A stretch of DNA of 8,704 bases from NCBI GenBank assembly GCA_964609495.1, contig CAZSTA010000162.1, positions 1 to 8,704 of the forward strand, in the 5' to 3' direction. The position numbers and the translations under genes were made by a program. Source of the DNA: CAZSTA01 sp964609495 [NCBI: uncultured bacterium]. Its GTDB lineage: Bacteria > CAZSTA01. The first letter of the stretch is position 1. Each line of letters opens with the position of its first letter. The notes beneath the pieces were generated by a model. It was not told where the DNA came from, made no database searches, and saw nothing but the letters and a program-made list of their open reading frames with translations. Positions 1 through 5,327 of this stretch are shown here, piece after piece.

Positions 1-13
1 AGGAGGATCTTAA

Positions 14-1138
14 GTGGCTACGATAGAGGAAACTAGCAAGGCAATTAGTGCTGAAGAAAGATACTACCTAGCCTCCCAATGGCAGCTTATGTGGCGAAAA
101 TTTATAAAGCATAAGTTGGCTATTTTAGGGGGAACTATATTAATCATCTTTTATACTTTGGCTATATTCTGTGAATTTTTCTCCACCTACGACATATATA
201 AACGCTACACAGGGTATATTTATTGTCAACCCCAAAGAATTCATTTCTTCGATGAAGAGGGAAATTTTCACTTCCGTCCCTTTGTTTATGGACTGGAGCG
301 TACAACCGATCCAAAAACCTGGAGCAGGATATATACTGAGGATAAAACTAAGAAATATCCTATTTACTTTTTTATTCACGGCGATAGGTATAAACTCTGG
401 AATTTATTTCCCTTGGATGTTCATCTTTTTGGGGTAGAGGAACCCGGAGTAATATTTTTATTTGGAACGGATAAATTAGGAAGAGATTTACTCTCTCGTA
501 ATCTCTCCGCCGCTCGTATTTCTCTATCTATAGGTTTAGTAGGAGTATCTTTAAGCTTTATATTAGGCTGTATATTAGGAGGGATCTCGGGATATTTTGG
601 GGGAACCACTGATATGATCATCCAGAGGGTTATAGAGTTCTTAATCTCCATACCAACTATCCCTCTCTGGATGGCCTTGAGCGCGGCTCTTCCAGCTGAG
701 TGGCCACCACTTAAAATTTATTTTGGTATCACCATTATTCTTTCCATTGTAGGTTGGTGTGGCTTAGCCCGGGTAGTTCGGGGGAAGCTTTTGGAGTTAA
801 GGGAGGAGGATTTCGCTATGGCCGCTAAGGTTGCCGGGGCAGGTGAGGGACAAATAATCGTAAGGCATCTACTTCCTTCCTTCCTAAGTTACCTCATAGT
901 GAGTTTAACCTTAGCTATACCCAGTATGATCTTGGGAGAAACAGCTTTAAGCTTTCTTCATTTGGGACTTCGTCCCCCGGTAGTTAGTTGGGGTACCTTG
1001 CTTCAGGATGCACAGAATATGCGCACAGTTGCTCTTAATTCCTGGCTCCTCATCCCTGGCCTTTTTGTCATCATCGCTGTTTTAGCCTTTAACTTCTTAG
1101 GAGATGGCCTGCGTGATGCGGCTGATCCTTATAAGTAA
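14..1138 (+). CDS. oppC: Oligopeptide/dipeptide ABC transporter permease, OppC/DppC type
   Basis: Inner-membrane permease of a peptide-type ABC importer, expected to pair with an OppB-type permease and OppD/OppF ATPases. The GTG start is preceded by AGGAGG at bases 1-6 (7-nt spacing). A TAA at 11-13 could be the stop of an upstream oppB, which is an inference. A first membrane segment spans about residues 34-54. A long extracytoplasmic insert follows (about 55-145), ending in the conserved FLFGTDKLGRDLLSR. Several more membrane segments follow (about 168-195, 210-228, 236-254, 290-312, 342-362). The ATPase-docking EAA loop is visible at 266-288 (DFAMAAKVAGAG...RHLLP). The C-terminus FNFLGDGLRDAADPY is typical of the family. 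At 374 residues it is longer than the usual ~300 because of the insert, which occurs in a known OppC subgroup. The substrate is inferred as peptides; some relatives carry sugars or metals. The exact symbol is less certain than the family. Confidence 0.93.
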   Translation: MATIEETSKAISAEERYYLASQWQLMWRKFIKHKLAILGGTILIIFYTLAIFCEFFSTYDIYKRYTGYIYCQPQRIHFFDEEGNFHFRPFVYGLERTTDPKTWSRIYTEDKTKKYPIYFFIHGDRYKLWNLFPLDVHLFGVEEPGVIFLFGTDKLGRDLLSRNLSAARISLSIGLVGVSLSFILGCILGGISGYFGGTTDMIIQRVIEFLISIPTIPLWMALSAALPAEWPPLKIYFGITIILSIVGWCGLARVVRGKLLELREEDFAMAAKVAGAGEGQIIVRHLLPSFLSYLIVSLTLAIPSMILGETALSFLHLGLRPPVVSWGTLLQDAQNMRTVALNSWLLIPGLFVIIAVLAFNFLGDGLRDAADPYK

Positions 1139-1152
1139 AGGGGATATGAGGG

Positions 1153-1200
1153 GTGAAAGATGAGAATAATCTCTTATTGGAAGTGAAGAACCTCCTTTAA
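1153..1200 (+). pseudogene. Relic of the N-terminus of an OppD-type ATPase gene
   Basis: GTG at 1153, preceded by AGGGG at 1139-1143, opens a 15-codon reading frame, MKDENNLLLEVKNLL, ending in TAA at 1198-1200. LLLEVKNL is the standard opening of OppD/DppD ATPases. The intact OppF in this window opens in the same way ([14 protein letters not shown]). The position directly after oppC is where oppD normally sits. The remaining ~300 codons are missing: only 76 bases lie between the stop and the oppF ribosome site, and I see no ATPase motif in them. I infer that an oppD gene was removed by deletion, leaving its start. A chance short ORF or a leader peptide is possible but less likely given the sequence match and place. 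Confidence 0.6.
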
Positions 1201-1236
1201 TTGAGATAAGTGAGATGTTATCTTTACACATAGTAT

Positions 1237-1265
1237 TTGACAGATAATAATTTCTGAATAATATT
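1237..1265 (+). promoter_or_regulatory. Putative sigma-70 promoter for oppF
   Basis: A perfect TTGACA -35 (1237-1242) is followed after 17 bp by AATATT (1260-1265), a 4/6 match to the -10 consensus. TATTAA at 1262-1267 with a 19-bp spacer is an alternative. Transcription would begin about 1272, very close to the oppF ribosome site at 1271-1276, leaving a very short leader. It lies in the stretch that replaced oppD, so it may give oppF its own transcription. The -10 is weak and the region is AT-rich. Confidence 0.4.
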
Positions 1266-1285
1266 AATATAGAGGGATGATTTTT

Positions 1286-2308
1286 ATGGAAAAGGAAAAC
1301 AAAAATAAACTTTTAGAGGTTAGATCGCTAAAGAAATATTTCCCTATCGAGAAGGGATTTTGGAGGAATGTAGCTGGCTATGTAAGGGCAGTTGATGGGA
1401 TTAATCTCTATATCTCGGAGGGAGAGACCCTGGGATTAGTAGGTGAGTCAGGTTGTGGTAAGACCACCGCGGGTAGATGCATCTTAAGGGCAATAGAGCC
1501 TACCGAGGGGGAGATTTTCTTTAAACTAGATAGTGATAAGGAAGTGGATATTACTAAGTTGGATAAGAAAGAGATCAGACTGATTAGAAAAAATATGCAG
1601 ATGATATTTCAAGATCCCTACTCCTCTTTGGATCCTCGAATGACAGTATTAGATATCATAGGGGAACCATTACGAGTTAATAAGATCGCTAAAGGCAGGG
1701 AGTTGGAGGAGAAAGTTAAAGATTTAGTTCAAAGAGTGGGATTAAATGTAAAGCACCTGAAGCGCTATCCTCATGCCTTTAGTGGTGGACAAAGACAACG
1801 TATCGGGGTAGCTAGAGCGTTGGCTCCCCATCCTAAATTCATTGTAGCTGATGAGCCAGTTTCCGCTCTTGATGTCTCTGTCCAGGCTCAGATTCTAAAC
1901 CTTCTGCAAGATCTACAGAAGGAGTTTGATCTGACTTATCTATTTATCTCCCACGACCTGAGTGTAGTTGAGCATATCTCTGATAGGGTAGCGGTAATGT
2001 ATGTGGGGAAGATAGTGGAGATGGCGGAAACAGAGGAACTCTTTCTTAACCCTAAGCATCCTTATACAGAAGCACTTCTATCCGCTGTGCCTAAGCCAGA
2101 TCCTCGTCTGAAAATGGAGCAAATCATTCTAGCCGGTGAAGTGGCTAATCCAGCTAATCCCCCCTCAGGTTGTTATTTTCATCCTCGATGTAGATATGCT
2201 CAAGATATATGTGAAGTTGAGGAACCTGAATGGAGAGAAGTTGCTCCTGGGCATTACGTTAGTTGTCATTTTGCCGATGAGCTTAGCCTTGAGGGGGTAC
2301 CTGAATAG
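1286..2308 (+). CDS. oppF: Oligopeptide ABC transporter ATP-binding protein, OppF/DppF type
   Basis: Cytoplasmic ATPase that energises peptide import. I chose ATG at 1286 because AGAGGG at 1271-1276 lies 9 nt upstream; the ATG at 1277 would touch that site. The protein has 340 residues. Walker A is GESGCGKTT (53-61) and the Q-loop glutamine is in [15 protein letters not shown] (residue 109). The signature is [15 protein letters not shown] (165-179), Walker B is FIVADE (185-190) and the switch histidine is in [10 protein letters not shown] (223). The C-terminal oligopeptide-transport domain has [17 protein letters not shown] and four cysteines (296, 302, 309, 327). In related DppD/OppD proteins the equivalent cysteines are reported to hold a [4Fe-4S] cluster. 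All catalytic motifs are intact. The OppD partner that normally precedes it is only a relic here, so it must act as a homodimer or pair with an ATPase encoded elsewhere. Confidence 0.93.
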   Translation: MEKENKNKLLEVRSLKKYFPIEKGFWRNVAGYVRAVDGINLYISEGETLGLVGESGCGKTTAGRCILRAIEPTEGEIFFKLDSDKEVDITKLDKKEIRLIRKNMQMIFQDPYSSLDPRMTVLDIIGEPLRVNKIAKGRELEEKVKDLVQRVGLNVKHLKRYPHAFSGGQRQRIGVARALAPHPKFIVADEPVSALDVSVQAQILNLLQDLQKEFDLTYLFISHDLSVVEHISDRVAVMYVGKIVEMAETEELFLNPKHPYTEALLSAVPKPDPRLKMEQIILAGEVANPANPPSGCYFHPRCRYAQDICEVEEPEWREVAPGHYVSCHFADELSLEGVPE

Positions 2309-2713
2309 ATGTTAAGGTTTTCTCTTATCTTTTTAGGTTTTATAGCTTGCTTCACCCTAATCCTCCGAGGGACCGTCTTGTTAATGGGTAAATTTGTAGG
2401 TAAGTATGTAGAGGAAAAACATCGAGCAGCTGAGACGATTATTAATACGGGCAAGGTGCCTAAAAGCTGGACCTATAAATTGGAGGGAAGGATAGCTTCT
2501 TTGGAGAGAGCTTCGGAGGAGCCAGCAAAAATATATGAAATTCAGAAGAAGGCTAAGAGTTCTTATCTAAAGAGACTCGATCGTCTCATAAAGCACTTTA
2601 AAGAATCTCCCTTAATCGAGGATAAAGAAACTCGGGAGATGTTATTAGGCGAGCTTCGAGAAGTTCGCAATTTATGGGAGGAAAGCAGCTGGCAAGAAAT
2701 TGTGGCTGGTTGA
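2309..2713 (+). CDS. Small single-pass membrane protein with charged helical domain, unknown function
   Basis: I do not recognise this 134-residue protein. The ATG directly follows the oppF stop (GAA TAG ATG), so translation is probably coupled to oppF. GAGGGGG about 11 nt upstream, inside oppF, may serve as the ribosome site. Residues about 4-27 form one hydrophobic membrane segment with no obvious signal-peptidase site, so it is likely a membrane anchor. The rest is charged and probably mostly helical: K/E-rich stretches at about 55-105 suggest amphipathic or coiled-coil helices. No cysteine cluster or enzymatic motif is visible. Codon use resembles its neighbours. Its place suggests an accessory role in, or co-regulation with, peptide transport; this is inference only. 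Confidence 0.75.
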   Translation: MLRFSLIFLGFIACFTLILRGTVLLMGKFVGKYVEEKHRAAETIINTGKVPKSWTYKLEGRIASLERASEEPAKIYEIQKKAKSSYLKRLDRLIKHFKESPLIEDKETREMLLGELREVRNLWEESSWQEIVAG

Positions 2714-2716
2714 ATT

Positions 2717-3175
2717 ATGAAGAAAAATTTATTATATGTATTATGCTATGTGCTATGGTTTATCACAGTAGCTTTAGGACTTTATAATCTGCTCTCTATC
2801 AGAGGGCTATATCTGTTGATTCTAGAAGTGGGCGCACTTAAGGGCTCATTTAATCCTTGGGCTATCTCTGCAGCGGATAAGTTCGCTTTCCTCATCCTTG
2901 CTGTTATATTCCTTGCGTTCGTCATCTATTGTGAAAGTTATTATCGAGTTGGTGTTATCAAAAGCAAGCTATGGAGAAGATTTTCTTTAATCACAGGTGG
3001 GCAGTTCATTCTCCTTTTCCTCATTAATATCATACCAATTATCCTATATCATGAACTTTATACCTTGGGATATAATATCTTGGGATATAGTAATACCATT
3101 ATTATCATTGTAGCAGAGTTTTTCGTGGGTATAATCCTTTTGTTCCTTGCTTTCCGTCCCCCACTAAAGGCTTAA
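2717..3175 (+). CDS. Four-helix integral membrane protein, unknown function
   Basis: An unrecognised 152-residue membrane protein whose ATG lies 3 nt after the preceding stop, so it is the last gene of the opp cluster. I see no strong Shine-Dalgarno site, in line with translational coupling. Four hydrophobic segments are apparent at about residues 6-28, 54-74, 90-111 and 127-147. A basic loop (KSKLWRR, 82-88) between segments 2 and 3 should be cytoplasmic by the positive-inside rule. No conserved polar or catalytic motif stands out. It could be a small transporter-associated or stress-related membrane protein. No hairpin terminator is apparent directly after it. Confidence 0.75.
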   Translation: MKKNLLYVLCYVLWFITVALGLYNLLSIRGLYLLILEVGALKGSFNPWAISAADKFAFLILAVIFLAFVIYCESYYRVGVIKSKLWRRFSLITGGQFILLFLINIIPIILYHELYTLGYNILGYSNTIIIIVAEFFVGIILLFLAFRPPLKA

Positions 3176-3211
3176 TCAGTAGCATCTTAGCTCTCCTCTG
3201 TATCTCACCCT

Positions 3212-3345
3212 GGTTCTGTCAAAAATTAGCTCTCTAAATTGAAGCTGAAGCTAGATTTTATATGGTCTCTTGACTACCCCCCCCACCTTTCATCGCACCA
3301 GTTCAGCAAATTTTCGACTTTTTTCATTCTATTTTTTACAGAGCC
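3212..3345 (+). mobile_element. MITE-like or collapsed insertion sequence, 134 bp, with terminal inverted repeats and target duplication
   Basis: The left end GGTTCTGTCAAAAAT (3212-3226) and the reverse complement of the right end, GGCTCTGTAAAAAAT (3331-3345), match at 13 of 15 bases. The flanks form a likely 8-bp target duplication: CTCACCCT (3204-3211) against TTCACCCT (3346-3353), 7 of 8 identical. Both terminal repeats and duplication sit exactly where an insertion predicts. The interior (about 104 bp) has no usable ORF and contains a run of eight C (3277-3284). An 8-bp duplication and GG-starting ends occur in several IS families (IS6, ISL3, IS256, IS1595); I cannot choose among them. 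It sits between the opp cluster and the tetR promoter. The rest of this 347-base gap (3176-3203 and 3354-3446) shows nothing I can name. Strand is arbitrary. Confidence 0.6.
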
Positions 3346-3446
3346 TTCACCCTACCATCAATCAGTAGAAATCATCTGTGTTCTTATCAGATATTAACCC
3401 CTTCCCAGTCCGATATTTTTCATACTTCCCTAGTAAGAAAAATTAC

Positions 3447-3475
3447 TTGACATAATTGTCTAAATAAGTTATAAT
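3447..3475 (+). promoter_or_regulatory. Consensus sigma-70 promoter of the TetR-family gene
   Basis: TTGACA (3447-3452), a 17-bp spacer and TATAAT (3470-3475) match the consensus at all twelve positions with optimal spacing. Transcription should start near 3482, about 40 nt before the tetR-family start codon. Such a strong promoter usually requires repression, which fits the palindrome that begins at the expected start site. Confidence 0.88.
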
Positions 3476-3482
3476 AAAGTGA

Positions 3483-3496
3483 ACTGACCAGTCAGT
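3483..3496 (+). promoter_or_regulatory. Palindromic operator, probably for the TetR-family protein
   Basis: ACTGACCAGTCAGT has perfect 6-bp inverted arms (ACTGAC/GTCAGT) around a 2-bp centre. It starts at or just after the predicted transcription start and ends before the ribosome site. TetR-family dimers typically bind palindromes of this kind over their own promoters, so autorepression is the natural reading. The link to this regulator is inferred from position. Confidence 0.65.
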
Positions 3497-3522
3497 ATAA
3501 AATTAAGCGGAGGAGAAGAGCT

Positions 3523-4143
3523 TTGACCTGCGCTGAAGGGGAATACTGCGATAAGAAGGCTAAGAGAGAAAAGATATTAGAGACCTCTTCTGTTATCTTT
3601 TGCCAGCGCAATTATCATGAGGTTACTATGGATGAGATCGCGGCAACGGCGGGAGTAGCTAAGGGGACTCTGTATAATTACTTCGCTAGCAAGGAGGAGT
3701 TATATTTTGCTATTATCCGAGAGGGCCTGACCTCTTTAGCCGATACTCTGGAACAGGAGGTAAGAGAGGAACAAAGCGTTATAGGGAAGGTGAGACGTAT
3801 TGTCAAACGCCTTCTGAAGTTTTTCTACAAGCATCGTTACTTTTTCGCTATATTACAGAAGGAAGAAGGGCAACTTAAGAGCAAGAACCGAATCGGTTGT
3901 GAAGAGAAATGGTGTCAAATTAGGTATCTTCTTAAGAGTGTATTACAGCAAGGGATGGATGAGGGAGTTTTCAAGCAAATTACTGCCGCGGCTACTGCTG
4001 ATATGATTATGGGTATGGTCAGATCTTTAGTGCAACGTCGCATAGCCGAAAAGGTCTCTTGTCAAGAGGCGAATCTATTGCTAGGTGTTCTCTTTCATGG
4101 CCTACTAGAAACTATAGAGGATGAGATAAGACCAGGTGCTTAA
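3523..4143 (+). CDS. TetR/AcrR-family transcriptional regulator
   Basis: A 206-residue one-component repressor. The start is TTG at 3523, with GGAGGA at 3509-3514 (8-nt spacing). The N-terminal DNA-binding domain spans about residues 14-60. Its helix-turn-helix is TMDEIAATAGVAKGTLYNYFASKEELYFAII (about 35-65 overall), with the family-defining GTLYNYF and SKEEL. The remaining ~140 residues form the helical ligand-binding/dimer domain, which is variable and does not reveal the ligand. Unusually, the N-terminal tail has two cysteines (C3, C9), with further ones at C27, C126, C131 and C180, so thiol or metal sensing is conceivable but unproven. It probably represses its own promoter through the palindrome just upstream, and perhaps the following hydrolase, 92 nt downstream with no clear terminator between them. 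Confidence 0.92.
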   Translation: MTCAEGEYCDKKAKREKILETSSVIFCQRNYHEVTMDEIAATAGVAKGTLYNYFASKEELYFAIIREGLTSLADTLEQEVREEQSVIGKVRRIVKRLLKFFYKHRYFFAILQKEEGQLKSKNRIGCEEKWCQIRYLLKSVLQQGMDEGVFKQITAAATADMIMGMVRSLVQRRIAEKVSCQEANLLLGVLFHGLLETIEDEIRPGA

Positions 4144-4235
4144 TATTTGCTGATATGCTGATCGGTATCTGTTTTGGTGCGGGTTGAGAGTAGATAAGCC
4201 TGCCCAATCCCAATTATTAGAAGGAGGTGAGCTAT

Positions 4236-5036
4236 ATGCTTATAGCTAAACGCACTTGCACTATGGAATGGCATTTCCTCGGAGAGGATAATATTCCGGC
4301 TTTATTATTCTATAGATCATCAGATAGCAAGAAGCCCCTCTTACTTCTCTTTCACGGACTGACTGGTCGGAAGGAAGGAGAACTCTTCTACGCCACGAGG
4401 TTGGCAGAGGAGGGATATCTCGTTGCGGCGATCGATGCTCGCCAACATGGAGATAGGGTTGATCTGGATTTCTGGAAGAAGGTGCATTATAATCTTCCCA
4501 AAGAAGTGGTCAAGATTGTAGTAGAGACAGCTCAGGATGTCCCCGCTATAATCGAGGCTTTGCTAGAGAGAGAAGACATCGATCCAGAACGGATCGGTAT
4601 CGCTGGTGGATCGCTCGGAGGATTTATAACGATATTAGCAACAATGCTCGATAGGAGGTTGAAGGCAGCGGTCTCCATCGCTGGAGGAGTAATATCGGAG
4701 AACTCTTTCGATGAAACTGAGATATACGAATTACTCTGCTTAGAGAAGGATTTGGATAAACAGGTTGATGAGGAAATGAAGGAGTTGACAGCTAAGAATA
4801 ATCCCTTCGCTCGCCTTGATAAGTTCTATCCCACCTCCCTGCTTATGGTGCACGGAGATATAGATAACATCGTTCCGTTGGAATCCCATCAGCGGTTATA
4901 CGAGGCCTTGAAGCCTTATTATAAAGATGCTCCTGATAAGTTGAATCTTAAGATCTACCCAGGGGTAGATCACTCCATCGGTGCTCTGCCAGAGGCTATG
5001 GATGATATAGCTAAGTGGTTAAAGGAGCATTTATAG
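4236..5036 (+). CDS. Alpha/beta-hydrolase, dienelactone hydrolase/esterase-like
   Basis: Cytoplasmic serine hydrolase of 266 residues, probably an esterase or acyl-peptidase-like enzyme; the substrate is unknown. ATG at 4236 is preferred because AGGAGG (4222-4227) lies 8 nt upstream; the GTG at 4227 lies within that site. The oxyanion-hole HG is at 40-41 (LLLLFHGLTG). The nucleophile elbow is GGSLGG with Ser126, the acid is Asp210 in MVHGDIDNIVP, and the base is His246 in GVDHS, so the triad is complete. No signal peptide is visible. Length and the HGxxDxxVP motif fit the prolyl-oligopeptidase-like/dienelactone-hydrolase group (YtmA-like). It follows the TetR-family gene in the same direction and may belong to its regulon. 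A near-copy of the TetR palindrome lies inside its early codons. Confidence 0.88.
   Translation: MLIAKRTCTMEWHFLGEDNIPALLFYRSSDSKKPLLLLFHGLTGRKEGELFYATRLAEEGYLVAAIDARQHGDRVDLDFWKKVHYNLPKEVVKIVVETAQDVPAIIEALLEREDIDPERIGIAGGSLGGFITILATMLDRRLKAAVSIAGGVISENSFDETEIYELLCLEKDLDKQVDEEMKELTAKNNPFARLDKFYPTSLLMVHGDIDNIVPLESHQRLYEALKPYYKDAPDKLNLKIYPGVDHSIGALPEAMDDIAKWLKEHL
4358..4371 (+). promoter_or_regulatory. Near-copy of the TetR-type palindrome inside the hydrolase gene
   Basis: ACTGACTGGTCGGA matches the reverse complement of the operator at 3483-3496 (ACTGACTGGTCAGT) at 12 of 14 bases, including 11 in a row. It lies about 120 bp into the hydrolase gene, over codons for the HGLTGR oxyanion loop. 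It could be a downstream auxiliary operator or roadblock, or a coincidence of coding sequence. Confidence 0.25.
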
Positions 5037-5077
5037 TATAATAGAATGATGACCTTGTAGCGAAGGAGGCGAACTCA

Positions 5078-5257
5078 GTGTTCACCAGAAAATATAGATG
5101 CCTCGATTGTGGCAAGAAATTCACGCTCTTCATCGAAGAAGTTCGCTCCAATAAAGCCGATGGTAATTGTCCTCGTTGTGGTGGTTATGAGCTAGAACCT
5201 GCTATCTCCTTCTGGGATAGATTGCGGGAGTTCCTGATCCTCTATAACTACACGTGA
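5078..5257 (+). CDS. Small zinc-ribbon protein
   Basis: A 59-residue protein. The start is GTG at 5078 with AGGAGG at 5064-5069 (8-nt spacing), a strong initiation context. The N-terminal half is a zinc ribbon: YRCLDCGKKF (CxxC at residues 8 and 11) and NCPRCGG (CxxC at 31 and 34), giving four cysteine ligands for one zinc. The C-terminal tail (residues 40-59, starting EPAISFWDRLREF) is amphipathic and aromatic-rich. It resembles FmdB-like and other CxxC small zinc-ribbon proteins without clearly belonging to one. It lies between the hydrolase (41-nt gap) and the DUF362 gene on the same strand. The function is unknown; protein or nucleic-acid binding is typical for ribbons of this size. Confidence 0.8.
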   Translation: MFTRKYRCLDCGKKFTLFIEEVRSNKADGNCPRCGGYELEPAISFWDRLREFLILYNYT

Positions 5258-5261
5258 GGAC

Positions 5262-5278
5262 TCGATTCAATGAATCGA
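5262..5278 (+). repeat. Perfect 8-bp inverted repeat upstream of the DUF362 gene
   Basis: TCGATTCA (5262-5269), one base, then TGAATCGA (5271-5278). With a 1-bp centre it is better suited to a dimeric repressor than to an RNA hairpin, although a 6-bp stem with a 5-base loop could form. It begins 4 nt after the zinc-ribbon stop and overlaps a possible -35 element of the next gene. Confidence 0.55.
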
Positions 5279-5304
5279 TAGGTTATCGAGATAATTTGTA
5301 TAAT
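5275..5304 (+). promoter_or_regulatory. Possible promoter for the DUF362/DUF1858 pair
   Basis: TATAAT at 5299-5304 is a perfect -10. TCGATA at 5275-5280 (4/6 to consensus, 18-bp spacer) is the best -35. Transcription would start near 5311, just before the GGGAGG ribosome site (5315-5320). The -35 overlaps the right arm of the inverted repeat, which suits control by a DNA-binding protein. Confidence 0.4.
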
Positions 5305-5327
5305 ATTGAAAAAAGGGAGGTTTCTCA

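Noticed and set aside
1277-1285. Alternative upstream start of oppF at ATG 1277
   Set aside because: It directly touches the AGAGGG ribosome site; the ATG at 1286 has a normal 9-nt spacing.
3105-3185. 26-codon minus-strand ORF with an AGAGGAGAG site upstream
   Set aside because: It lies mostly inside the opposite-strand membrane-protein gene, has no recognisable sequence, and the TTGACA on that strand (3217-3222) has no -10 at proper spacing.
3174-3368. 9-bp direct repeat AATCAGTAG at 3174-3182 and 3360-3368
   Set aside because: It does not abut the terminal inverted repeats; the CTCACCCT/TTCACCCT pair does, so the longer-range repeat is probably chance.
4227-4235. GTG 4227 as hydrolase start
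   Set aside because: The GTG overlaps the AAGGAGGTG Shine-Dalgarno sequence; the ATG at 4236 is 8 nt after it.
5037-5042. Perfect TATAAT just after the hydrolase stop
   Set aside because: No acceptable -35 lies 16-18 bp upstream and there is no extended -10 TG, so I do not call a promoter.
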